DNA of 64,000 nt from Psychromarinibacter halotolerans (GTDB taxonomy: Bacteria; Pseudomonadota; Alphaproteobacteria; Rhodobacterales; Rhodobacteraceae): contig NZ_JARGYD010000012.1 of the NCBI RefSeq assembly GCF_029168315.1, positions 1-64,000 on the forward strand, read 5' to 3'. A model generated the notes under the pieces. The model was not told the DNA's origin and did no database searches. It worked only from the letters and a program-made list of their open reading frames with translations. Positions 32,988-41,020 of the stretch are shown in pieces. Each line of letters begins with the position of its first letter. The first letter of the stretch is position 1. The position numbers and the translations under genes were made by a program.

Positions 32988-33937
32988 GCTTCGACCGGGC
33001 CTCTGTCACGGCTGCGGTCGCGCGGCATGGCCGTGTGGCGCGGGTCGTGGTGGCTGGGATCGAGGGATCCGCCCCGCGCGAGCCCGGGGCGGCGATGCTG
33101 GTCTGGGACAGCGGGCAGTCGGGCACCATCGGCGGCGGCGCGCTGGAATACGAGGCGGCGGCCGAGGCACGGGCGGCGCTGGCGGCGGGCCGCGATGCGG
33201 TGGCGCGCAAGCCGTTGGGGCCGGCGCTGGGGCAATGTTGCGGCGGCGCGGTCGTGCTGGTCTGCGAGTGCTGGGACGCGGCGCGGCTGGAGACCGTCTT
33301 CGGCGCGGTCGTGCTGCGGCGGGTCGAGGGCGCGGCGGACGCACCGCTGCCGCTGAAACGCGCCGCGGTGAAGGCGCGGAACGCGGGCGCGCCGGTCGGC
33401 ACGGAGTTTCGCAACGGCTGGCTGTTGGAGCCGGTGGCGCGGGCGTCGCGGGCGATCTGGATTTACGGCGCGGGCCACGTGGGCCGCGCGCTGGTCAGCG
33501 TGCTGACGCCGCTGCCGGACGTGTCGGTGACTTGGGTTGACACCGGGCCAGACCGGTTCCCCGATGACGTGCCGCAGGACGTCACCGTCCTGCCCGCCGC
33601 GAACCCCGCCGACGCGGTGCGGCTGGCGCCGGCAGAGGCCGAGCACCTTGTCCTGACCTATTCGCACGCGCTGGACCTGGAGATCTGTCACCGCCTGCTG
33701 AGCCACGGGTTCCGCGCGGCGGGGCTGATCGGATCGGCGACGAAATGGGCGCGGTTCCGGTCGCGGCTGGCGGCGCTGGGACACGCGCCGGAGCAGGTCG
33801 CGCGTATCCGCTGCCCGATCGGCGACCCGGCGCTGGGCAAGCATCCGCAGGCGATCGCGGTGGGCGTCGCGGCAGAGATCCTGAGCGCCGGCGTTTCGGC
33901 GCTGGACAGGCCGCACTACAGGGAGGACACCGCGTGA
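32984..33937 (+). CDS. xdhC: Xanthine dehydrogenase accessory protein (molybdenum cofactor insertion)
   Basis: XdhC binds and sulfurates molybdenum cofactor and delivers it to the large subunit. The 317-residue protein starts at the ATG at 32984, overlapping xdhB by 4 bp. The XdhC/CoxI N-terminal domain has EGSAPREPGAAMLVWDSG and GTIGGGALEYEA. A Rossmann-type domain follows (IWIYGAGHVGRALVSVL, then LTYSHALDLEICHRLL, GLIGSATKWARFR). The ABC ATPase gene overlaps its end by 4 bp. Confidence 0.93.
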   Translation: MSFDRASVTAAVARHGRVARVVVAGIEGSAPREPGAAMLVWDSGQSGTIGGGALEYEAAAEARAALAAGRDAVARKPLGPALGQCCGGAVVLVCECWDAARLETVFGAVVLRRVEGAADAPLPLKRAAVKARNAGAPVGTEFRNGWLLEPVARASRAIWIYGAGHVGRALVSVLTPLPDVSVTWVDTGPDRFPDDVPQDVTVLPAANPADAVRLAPAEAEHLVLTYSHALDLEICHRLLSHGFRAAGLIGSATKWARFRSRLAALGHAPEQVARIRCPIGDPALGKHPQAIAVGVAAEILSAGVSALDRPHYREDTA

Positions 33938-35457
33938 CGGACCCGCTTCTGAAGCTTGACGGCCTGACCAAGGCCTATCCCGGCGTGGTCGCGAACGACG
34001 GCGTGTCGTTCCAGATCATGCCCGGCGAGGTGCACGCCCTGCTGGGCGAGAACGGCGCGGGCAAGTCCACGCTGGTCAAGATGATCTACGGTCTGGTGAA
34101 GCCCGACGCCGGGCAGATGTCGATGAACGGTCAGCCGTTCGAACCCGCGACGCCCCATGCCGCGCGCGCCTCTGGCGTTGCGATGGTGTTCCAGCATTTC
34201 TCATTGTTCGACGCGCTGAACGTGGCCGAGAACGTGGCGCTGGGGATGGAGAACCCGCCGAAGCCGCGCCAGCTGGCGCGCCGCATCCGCGAGGTGTCCG
34301 AGACATATGGCCTGCCGCTGGATCCCGACCGGCTGGTCGGCGACCTGTCGGCGGGCGAACGGCAGCGGGTCGAGATCATCCGTTGTCTGCTGCAGGACCC
34401 GAAGCTGCTGATCATGGACGAACCGACAAGCGTGCTGACGCCACAAGAGGTCGACATCCTGTTCGACACCCTGCGCCAGTTGCAGTCCGAGGGCACCTCG
34501 ATCCTGTATATCAGCCACAAGCTGGAGGAGATCCGCGCGCTGTGCGACGAGGCGACGATCCTGCGGCTGGGCAAGGTGGTGGGCACTTGCGATCCCAAGG
34601 CGACCTCGGCCCGCGAGATGGCAGAGCTGATGGTGGGCACGGCGCTGCACACCCCGTCGCGCGAGGTGAAAGAGCCGGGCGCGGTGGTGCTGGACCTGAC
34701 CGACCTGTCGGTGAAATCCGCCAACCCGTTCGGGACATCGCTGAAGGGCGTGAACCTGACCGTGCGCGCGGGCGAGGTCGTGGGCATCGGCGGTGTTGCG
34801 GGCAACGGGCAGGACGAACTGCTGGCGGCGCTGTCGGGCGAGGCGCGGGTCGCGGACGCGGCGGTGACGCTGAACGGCCAGCCGATCGGCGGGCTGGGTC
34901 CGAACGCGCGGCGCAAGCTGGGCCTTCTGGCGGCGCCCGAGGAACGGCTGGGCCATGCCGCCGCGCCGGACATGTCGCTGACCGAGAACGCGCTGCTGAC
35001 CGGGGCGGTGCGCGAGGGGCTGGTGTCGAACGGGTTCCTGAAATGGGCCGACGCGAAAAGCTTTGCCGAAACGATCATTGCGCAGTTCGACGTGCGGACG
35101 CCGGGGCCGGAGAACGCGGCGCGGTCGCTGTCGGGCGGCAACCTGCAGAAATTCGTCATCGGGCGCGAGATTTTGCAACGGCCCGTGTGCCTTGTGGTGA
35201 ACCAGCCGACATGGGGCGTCGACGCCAGCGCGGCTGCGGCGATCCGGCAGGCGCTGTTGGACCTTGCCGAGAACGGTGCGGCGCTGGTGGTGATCAGTCA
35301 GGACCTGGACGAGTTGATGGAGATCTCGGACCGCTTCGCGGCGCTGAACGAAGGCCGCCTGTCCGAGCCGCGGTCGGCGAAGGGGCTGACGGTGGACGAG
35401 ATCGGGCTGATGATGGGCGGCGCCCATGACCTGGAGGTGGGACATGCACATGGATGA
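33934..35457 (+). CDS. ABC importer ATPase, nucleoside/simple-sugar type (BMP family), two nucleotide-binding domains
   Basis: 507 residues. The GTG at 33934 is preceded by GGGAGGA and overlaps xdhC by 4 bp (GTGA). Domain 1 has Walker A GENGAGKST, signature LSAGERQRVEI and Walker B LLIMDEPTSVLT. Domain 2 has a degenerate Walker A (GGVAGNGQDELL) and LSGGNLQKFVIGRE, with a weak Walker B (CLVVNQPTWGVD), as usual for this RbsA/YufO-like family. With the xdh genes upstream the likely cargo is a purine base or nucleoside. A dispersed repeat lies just after the stop. Confidence 0.92.
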   Translation: MTDPLLKLDGLTKAYPGVVANDGVSFQIMPGEVHALLGENGAGKSTLVKMIYGLVKPDAGQMSMNGQPFEPATPHAARASGVAMVFQHFSLFDALNVAENVALGMENPPKPRQLARRIREVSETYGLPLDPDRLVGDLSAGERQRVEIIRCLLQDPKLLIMDEPTSVLTPQEVDILFDTLRQLQSEGTSILYISHKLEEIRALCDEATILRLGKVVGTCDPKATSAREMAELMVGTALHTPSREVKEPGAVVLDLTDLSVKSANPFGTSLKGVNLTVRAGEVVGIGGVAGNGQDELLAALSGEARVADAAVTLNGQPIGGLGPNARRKLGLLAAPEERLGHAAAPDMSLTENALLTGAVREGLVSNGFLKWADAKSFAETIIAQFDVRTPGPENAARSLSGGNLQKFVIGREILQRPVCLVVNQPTWGVDASAAAAIRQALLDLAENGAALVVISQDLDELMEISDRFAALNEGRLSEPRSAKGLTVDEIGLMMGGAHDLEVGHAHG

Positions 35458-35466
35458 AGCCACGCC

Positions 35467-35517
35467 GGGGGCTCTGCCCCCGGGCCCCCGGGATATTTGC
35501 GGACCAAAGATGCAGGG
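35467..35517 (+). repeat. Dispersed hairpin repeat between ABC ATPase and permease genes
   Basis: GGGGGCTCTGCCCCC directly followed by GGCCCCCGGGATATTTGCGG and ACCAAAGATGCAGGGG. It lacks the middle hairpin of the other copies. Its AGGGG end serves as the likely ribosome-binding site of the permease, so the element lies inside a working operon. Confidence 0.8.
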
Positions 35518-35526
35518 GTGTCGCGC

Positions 35527-36612
35527 GTGATCCGGCTGGAGAAAAGACCGCAGCCGTCGAAAGCGTGGAGCTATGCGACCCCGCTTCTGGCGGTGCTGCT
35601 GACGATGGTGGCGGGGGGCGTGCTGTTTGCGATCCTCGGGAAGGATCCCCTGCTGGCGATCCGCACGATCTTCTGGGAACCGCTGTTCGGTGAATTCGGC
35701 TGGTACTATCGCGGCCAGTTGCTGATCAAGGCGGGGCCGCTGGTGCTGATCGCCATCGGGCTGTCGCTGGGATTCCGGGCCGGGATCTGGAACATCGGCG
35801 CCGAGGGCCAGTACATCATGGGCGCGATCTTCGGCGCCGCCGTCGGGCTGGCGTTCTACCCGATGGAGGCGCGCTGGCTGATCTTTCCGCTGATGATCCT
35901 TGCCGGGGCCTTCGGCGGGTTCGTCTGGGCGATGATCCCGGCGCTTCTGAAGAGCAAGTTCAACACCAACGAGATCCTCGTGTCGCTGCTGCTGGTCTAC
36001 GTGGCCGAGCAGTTCCTTGCCTCGATGGCGCTGGGGCTGCTCAGGAACCCGGAAGGGTCCGGCTTTCCGGGCAGCCGCAACCTGCAACAGTATGCCTCTG
36101 CCGCGAACGGCGAGCTGATCGCGGGGTCCGGGCTGCACTGGGGCGGGGTCGCGGCGCTGATCGCGGTGATCCTTGCCTATATCCTGCTGAACCGGCACAT
36201 GCTGGGATTCCAGATCCGGGTCACCGGAGAAAGTCCCCGCGCCGCACGGTTCGCCGGCGTGAAGCCGAACCTGCTGGTGGTGGTCTGCATGGGCATCTCG
36301 GGCGGGCTGGCAGGGCTGGCCGGCATGTTCGAGGTGGCAGGCCCGGCCGGGCAGATTTCGATCGACTTCAACTCGGGCTACGGCTTCACCGCGATCATCG
36401 TCGCCTTCCTCGGGCGGCTGCATCCGGTGGGCATCCTGCTGGCGGGGCTGCTGCTGGCGCTGACCTATATTGGCGGCGAGGCGGCGCAGGCGAACCTTGG
36501 CCTGCCCGCGGCGGCGATCCAGGCGTTCCAGGGGATGCTGCTGTTCTTCCTGTTGGCGGTGGACGTGCTGACGAACTTCCGGGTGCGGATCGGCAAGGGA
36601 GAGATGGCGTGA
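35527..36612 (+). CDS. ABC importer permease 1, nucleoside/BMP family
   Basis: 361 residues, about nine or ten membrane segments. The GTG at 35527 has AGGGG 9 bp upstream; GTG at 35518 and TTG at 35497 are alternatives but the latter lies in the repeat. Family signatures are GLSLGFRAGIWNIGAEGQ, AMIPALLKSKFNTNEILVS and GYGFTAIIVAFLGRLHP, typical of the YufP/NupP-type branched permeases. Works with the neighbouring ATPase, second permease and BMP protein. Confidence 0.9.
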   Translation: MIRLEKRPQPSKAWSYATPLLAVLLTMVAGGVLFAILGKDPLLAIRTIFWEPLFGEFGWYYRGQLLIKAGPLVLIAIGLSLGFRAGIWNIGAEGQYIMGAIFGAAVGLAFYPMEARWLIFPLMILAGAFGGFVWAMIPALLKSKFNTNEILVSLLLVYVAEQFLASMALGLLRNPEGSGFPGSRNLQQYASAANGELIAGSGLHWGGVAALIAVILAYILLNRHMLGFQIRVTGESPRAARFAGVKPNLLVVVCMGISGGLAGLAGMFEVAGPAGQISIDFNSGYGFTAIIVAFLGRLHPVGILLAGLLLALTYIGGEAAQANLGLPAAAIQAFQGMLLFFLLAVDVLTNFRVRIGKGEMA

Positions 36613-36656
36613 TGGCACATGTCGATTTGCATATTGCGGCAGAGGGGGGCGTCTGA
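36612..36656 (+). CDS. Possible 14-codon mini-ORF between the two permease genes
   Basis: ATG at 36612 overlaps the first permease stop (TGATG), and the mini-ORF stop overlaps the second permease ATG in the same way. It would encode MAHVDLHIAAEGGV. GAGGGGGG within it is the ribosome-binding site of the next gene. It may only relay ribosomes; translation is unproven. Confidence 0.2.
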   Translation: MAHVDLHIAAEGGV

Positions 36657-37588
36657 TGGATCTGTCCACGATCAACCCCGCGATCCTGCTGGCGTCGCTG
36701 ATGATCGCCTCGACCCCGATCCTGCTGGCCGCCATCGGCGAACTGGTTACCGAGAAGTCGGGGGTTCTGAACCTTGGCGTCGAGGGCATGATGATCACCG
36801 GTGCGATCTGCGGCTTCATCGCGGCGGTCGAGACCGGATCGCCCGCGTTGGGGTTCCTTGCCGCCGCCGCAGGGGGCGCGCTGCTGTCGATGACCTTCGG
36901 CGTGCTGACGCAGCTGTTCCTGTCGAACCAGGTCGCGACGGGCCTTGCGCTGACGCTGTTCGGGCTGGGGCTGTCGTCGTTGATGGGGCAAAGCTATGTC
37001 GGGCTGAAGCCGCCGCCGGTCGGCGACATCAACTTCGGCCCGCTGGCCGATATCCCGTTCCTTGGCCGCGTGCTGTTCCAGCATGACGCGATGGTCTACG
37101 TCTCGATCCTGATCGTCGCCGCCGTGTGGGCCTTTCTGAAGTTCACGCGCGGCGGGCTGATCCTGCGCGCTGTCGGCGAAAGCCACGGCGCCGCCCACGC
37201 GCTGGGCTACAAGGTGGTCGCCGTGCGGCTGGCCGCCATCGCCTTTGGCGGCGCCTGCGCCGGGCTGGGCGGCGCCTATCTGTCGCTGGTGCGCGTGCCG
37301 CAATGGACAGAGGGCATGACCGCCGGCGCCGGCTGGATCGCGCTGGCGATCGTGGTGTTCGGCAGCTGGAAACCGTGGCGCGTCCTGATCGGTGCCTACC
37401 TGTTCGGCGGCGTCACCGTGCTGCAGCTGAACCTGCAGGCCGCAGGGGTCGAGGTGCCGGTCGAATACTTGTCGATGTCGCCATATCTGATAACGATTCT
37501 GGTGCTTGTCATCATGTCCTCGGGACGCGGCCGCGCGGCACTCAACGCGCCCGCGTCGCTGGGGCGCACATTCCACGCCTCGAGCTAG
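36656..37588 (+). CDS. ABC importer permease 2, nucleoside/BMP family
   Basis: 310 residues with about eight to ten membrane segments. It starts at an ATG with AGAGGGGGGC upstream. Signatures are STPILLAAIGELVTEKSG, VLNLGVEGMM, FTRGGLILRAVGESHGAAHALGY-type text and LGGAYLSLVRVPQWTEGMTAG, typical of the YufQ/NupQ-type partner permease. It forms the transmembrane channel together with permease 1. The substrate-binding protein gene follows after 52 bp. Confidence 0.92.
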   Translation: MDLSTINPAILLASLMIASTPILLAAIGELVTEKSGVLNLGVEGMMITGAICGFIAAVETGSPALGFLAAAAGGALLSMTFGVLTQLFLSNQVATGLALTLFGLGLSSLMGQSYVGLKPPPVGDINFGPLADIPFLGRVLFQHDAMVYVSILIVAAVWAFLKFTRGGLILRAVGESHGAAHALGYKVVAVRLAAIAFGGACAGLGGAYLSLVRVPQWTEGMTAGAGWIALAIVVFGSWKPWRVLIGAYLFGGVTVLQLNLQAAGVEVPVEYLSMSPYLITILVLVIMSSGRGRAALNAPASLGRTFHASS

Positions 37589-37640
37589 GGGCCTTAACGG
37601 CGGGCCGCAACAGGCCCGCAGACGACAGGGGAGAATATCC

Positions 37641-38720
37641 ATGAAACGCAGAACGCTTCTGGCCAGCGGTGCCGCTGCCGCCACGCTGGGCCTTGTTCGG
37701 CCCGGCTTTGCCCAGGGCAGCCCGCTGAAGGTCGGCTTCATCTATGTCGGCCCGATCAACGACGGCGGCTGGACCCAGCACCATCACACCTCGGCGATGG
37801 AGATGAAGGAACACTTCGGCGACGCCATTGAACTGGTCTACCAAGAAAACGTGCCCGAGGGCGCCGATGCCGAACGCGCGATGACGCAGATGGCGCTGGG
37901 CGGCGCGGACATCATCTTTACCACCTCTTTCGGCTTCATGGACCCGACCGTGAACGTCGCCGCCAAGTTCCCGGACGTGAAGTTCGAGCACTGCACCGGC
38001 TACAAGACCGCCGACAACGTGGGCGTCTACTCGGCCCGGTTCTACGAGGGTCGTGCGGTGACCGGCTACCTTGCCGGCGCGATGACCAAGACCAACAAGA
38101 TCGGCTACATCGGGTCCTTCCCGATCCCCGAGGTGATCCGCGGCATCAACTCGTCGTTCATCCATGCCCGCAAGGCCAACCCCGAGGTCGAGATGAACGT
38201 CGTCTGGGTCTCGACCTGGTTCGACCCGGCGAAAGAAGCCGACGCGACGCAGGCGCTGCTGGACCAAGGCGTCGACGTGGTTCTGGCGCACACCGACTCG
38301 ACCGCGCCGCTGGCCGTTCTGGAGAAAGCCGGCGCGCTGGGCTTCGGTCAGGCCGCCGACATGTACGAATACGCGCCCGAGCCGCGCATCTCGTCGATCA
38401 TCGACAACTGGGCGCCCTACTATATCGAGCGCGTGCAGGCCGTCATGGACGAAGCATGGGAAAGCCAGAACAACTGGTGGGGTATCGGTGACGGCATGGT
38501 CGGCATCGGCGAGATCACCGGCCCGGTTCCGGATGACGTGAAGGCCGAGGCCGAAAAGATCCGCGACGACATCGCCGCCGGGTCCTATCACCCGTTCACC
38601 GGCCCGCTGAACAAGCAGGACGGGTCCGCGTGGCTGGCCGATGGCGAGGTTGCCGACGACGGCACGCTGGCCGGCATGAACTTCTATGTCGAGGGCATCA
38701 CCGGCTCGATCCCCAGCTGA
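37641..38720 (+). CDS. BMP family ABC transporter substrate-binding protein
   Basis: 359 residues with an N-terminal export signal MKRRTLLASGAAAATLGL and cleavage near GFAQG; the RR and low hydrophobicity fit a Tat-type signal. No lipobox Cys, so it is a soluble periplasmic protein. The mature part has the BMP/PnrA-like fold: KVGFIYVGPINDGGWTQHH, YQENVPEGADAERAM and ITTSFGFMDP-like text, then GYLAGAMTKTNKIGYIG. BMP proteins bind nucleosides or purines; the xdh genes upstream suggest a purine. GGGGAGA precedes the ATG. A 15-bp duplication spans the stop codon and a strong terminator follows. Confidence 0.93.
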   Translation: MKRRTLLASGAAAATLGLVRPGFAQGSPLKVGFIYVGPINDGGWTQHHHTSAMEMKEHFGDAIELVYQENVPEGADAERAMTQMALGGADIIFTTSFGFMDPTVNVAAKFPDVKFEHCTGYKTADNVGVYSARFYEGRAVTGYLAGAMTKTNKIGYIGSFPIPEVIRGINSSFIHARKANPEVEMNVVWVSTWFDPAKEADATQALLDQGVDVVLAHTDSTAPLAVLEKAGALGFGQAADMYEYAPEPRISSIIDNWAPYYIERVQAVMDEAWESQNNWWGIGDGMVGIGEITGPVPDDVKAEAEKIRDDIAAGSYHPFTGPLNKQDGSAWLADGEVADDGTLAGMNFYVEGITGSIPS

Positions 38721-38740
38721 TCCGGCCCCAGCTGATCCGG
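38711..38740 (+). repeat. 15-bp tandem duplication spanning the stop codon
   Basis: CCCCAGCTGATCCGG occurs twice in a row. The first copy contains the stop codon of the BMP protein; the second would provide another in-frame stop five codons later. Confidence 0.85.
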
Positions 38741-38785
38741 CCCCGGCGGCTCCGGTCCGCCGGGTGCTGTGACGCATGAAAACCG

Positions 38786-38818
38786 AAGGCGCCTTCGCAC
38801 GGGTTGCGGAGGCGCCTT
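38786..38818 (+). terminator. Terminator of the xdh-ABC operon
   Basis: A 14-bp stem (AAGGCGCCTTCGCA and TGCGGAGGCGCCTT, one mismatch as wobble) with a 5-nt loop, followed by TGCTTTGG. It lies 65 bp after the operon's last stop codon. Confidence 0.75.
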
Positions 38819-38901
38819 TGCTTTGGCGGGTCCGGGGCACCACGCCCCGCGCTTGCCGCCTGCCCTGCCGCGCGGTACCCCTTGGTCAAAGGGAGGACAT
38901 G

Positions 38902-39834
38902 ATGACACAACTCGCGACCGCCAACGGCGCACCGCTATCGAAATTCTGCTTTGGCACCATGCAGTTCGGCGGAAAGGCCGACGAGGCGCAGTCGGCCGAG
39001 ATGTTCGCCGCCTGCCGCGAGGCCGGGATCAACTTCTTCGACACGGCCTTTGGCTATACCGACGGGAAATCCGAACGTTACCTTGGCAAACTGGCCGCGT
39101 CGGAACGCGAAAGCCTGTTCCTTGCCACCAAGTGCGCGCACCCGGCCCCGTCGACCCCGGCCAATATCATGGCCCAGTTCGAGGAAAGCATGGACCGGCT
39201 GGACATGGGCTATGTCGACCTTCTGTACCTGCACCGCTGGGACGACGGCACCCCGCTGGAGGACACGTTCGAGACGCTCGCGGCGCTGACCGAAAGCGGC
39301 CGCGTGCGCGAGATCGGGATATCGAACTTCTCGGCGTGGCAGACGATGAAGGCACAGGCGGTGGCCCGCAGCTTCAGCCTGTCGATCGCGGCGCTGCAGC
39401 CGATGTACAACCTCGTGAAGCGGCAGGCCGAGGTCGAAATCCTGCCGATGGCCCTGTCCGAGGGCTTCTCGGTCTTCCCCTACTCGCCTTTGGGCGGCGG
39501 GCTGTTGACCGGCAAGTACGGCAAGGGCGACGGCGGGCGGCTGGTCGATGACGCCATGTACAAGGCGCGCTACGCGCAGGACTGGATGCACGACGCGGCC
39601 ATTGCCCTGCAGGATCTGGGCGCCGAGCTGGGCGTGTCACCGATCACGCTGGCCGTCGCATGGGTCGCGCGCAATCCGGGCATCACCGCCCCGATCGTGT
39701 CCGGCCGCACGGTCGAGCAACTGCGCCCGTCGCTGGACGCGATGACCTTCGACATGGACGACGCGCTGTATGCCCGCATGTCCGCGCTGACCCCGACGCC
39801 GCCGCCCGCCACCGACCGGCTGGAAGAGGCCTGA
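38902..39834 (+). CDS. Aldo/keto reductase
   Basis: 310 residues, an NADPH-dependent (beta/alpha)8 barrel. Catalytic tetrad candidates are Asp and Tyr in FFDTAFGYTDG, Lys in ATKCAHPAP and His in LLYLHRWDDG. C-terminal AVAWVARNPGITAPIVSGRT fits the family's cofactor-binding end. I chose the second of two adjacent ATGs (38902) because GGGAGGA is then 4 bp upstream. It follows the purine operon terminator and is likely independent. The substrate is unknown. Confidence 0.88.
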   Translation: MTQLATANGAPLSKFCFGTMQFGGKADEAQSAEMFAACREAGINFFDTAFGYTDGKSERYLGKLAASERESLFLATKCAHPAPSTPANIMAQFEESMDRLDMGYVDLLYLHRWDDGTPLEDTFETLAALTESGRVREIGISNFSAWQTMKAQAVARSFSLSIAALQPMYNLVKRQAEVEILPMALSEGFSVFPYSPLGGGLLTGKYGKGDGGRLVDDAMYKARYAQDWMHDAAIALQDLGAELGVSPITLAVAWVARNPGITAPIVSGRTVEQLRPSLDAMTFDMDDALYARMSALTPTPPPATDRLEEA

Positions 39835-40000
39835 TCGCAAACCCGGGCCGCGCCCTGCGCGCAGTGCCAGCGTTGCAGCAACATCACCCGGCCCAATACC
39901 CTTGGGCTGGTTGCTTGCCCGTGCGCCGTTTCTCCGGCACACCTTTGCGCAACGCATTTCTAACGGGCGCCCAGACGCCCGCCGTACCGGGAGCAATTGC

Positions 40001-41017
40001 ATGAAAGCGACCAGAATTTCGGTCCTGACCTTCGCCGCCGCGCTTGTCGGGGCGCAGATCCCGGCACCGGCCGCCTTCGCCGGTCAGGGGACCTCGACCA
40101 CCTATCTGAATGTCCGGTCCGGACCCGGTTCGGGCAACGCTGTCGTCGGCGGGCTGAACCCCGGCGACGTCGTCGAGATCCTGCGCTGCGATGCCGACGC
40201 ATGGTGCCAGATCGCCGGGGTCGGAATGGAAGGCTGGGTCGCCTCACGCTATCTGACGGCCGGGCCGGAGTATCCCGCCGTGAACCCGGGTTGCACGTGG
40301 TCGCTGGACGTCACCCTGCCCGAGCCGCAGTTCCGCGCCACCTGCCCGCCGGGCGTCGAACCGCCGCCCCCGCCGCCGCCACCGGGAGACATTGCCTGCT
40401 TCTTCGCCGAGCCCAGCTTCGGCGGGACCCGCACCTGCCTGGACGTCGGCGACTTTGCCCGTCTGGACCCGGACCTGTCGGGCACCTTCAGTTCCGTCCA
40501 GATTTCGGGCGAGGCACGGGTGCGCCTGTGTACCGAACCCGACCTTGGCGGCGTCTGCATGGACTGGATGGAAAGCACGCTGGCGCTGGATCCCCGGCTG
40601 GACGACAGCGCCATGTCGGCCAAGGTGTACGTGGGCTACCTGCCCCCGCCCCCGCCCCCGCCGCCGGTCGTGCATTCGGAAGGGTCGGTAGAACTGACGC
40701 TGAATGGCCGGGCTGACCTTGATCAGGGCGACTCGGGCGCCGCCGGGGCCGACATCTGGTGGCGGCCGCAGGGCGGTGACAGCCAGGTCATCGTTCCGGT
40801 CAACGGCGCGCAGATGTCGCTGGCCGACGGCAGCGACCGCAGCCTGCATGACTGCCGGGCCGAAAGGTTCGACGCCACGCCGATCGACGCGGCTTCGCTG
40901 ACGGATGGGGCGGTGGTCTGCCTTAAGACCAACCTCGGGCGCGTCGCGCGGTTCTTGGTCGCGACCGAGGGCGGGTCCGCCCTGACGCTCGATTACGTGA
41001 CCTGGGCGGAACAGTAG
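40001..41017 (+). CDS. Secreted protein with SH3b and beta/gamma-crystallin-like domains joined by polyproline
   Basis: 338 residues. Signal peptide MKATRISVLTFAAALVGA with cleavage near AAFAG. An SH3b domain (TYLNVRSGPGSGNAVV to GWVASRYL) covers residues 35-85, then PPPPPPPPG. A domain of about 80 residues with FFAEPSFGGTRTCL and LCTEPDLGGVCMDW resembles the two Greek-key motifs of beta/gamma-crystallins. A second polyproline run (PPPPPPPPVV) follows and an unrecognised beta-rich C-terminal domain with two cysteines. Likely periplasmic or cell-surface, possibly binding peptidoglycan and calcium; that is inference. Confidence 0.75.
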   Translation: MKATRISVLTFAAALVGAQIPAPAAFAGQGTSTTYLNVRSGPGSGNAVVGGLNPGDVVEILRCDADAWCQIAGVGMEGWVASRYLTAGPEYPAVNPGCTWSLDVTLPEPQFRATCPPGVEPPPPPPPPGDIACFFAEPSFGGTRTCLDVGDFARLDPDLSGTFSSVQISGEARVRLCTEPDLGGVCMDWMESTLALDPRLDDSAMSAKVYVGYLPPPPPPPPVVHSEGSVELTLNGRADLDQGDSGAAGADIWWRPQGGDSQVIVPVNGAQMSLADGSDRSLHDCRAERFDATPIDAASLTDGAVVCLKTNLGRVARFLVATEGGSALTLDYVTWAEQ

Positions 41018-41020
41018 ACC

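Noticed and set aside
34201..36819. 872-codon open frame opposite the ABC ATPase and permease genes
   Set aside because: His/Arg/Gln-rich shadow frame; the opposite strand has complete ABC signatures.
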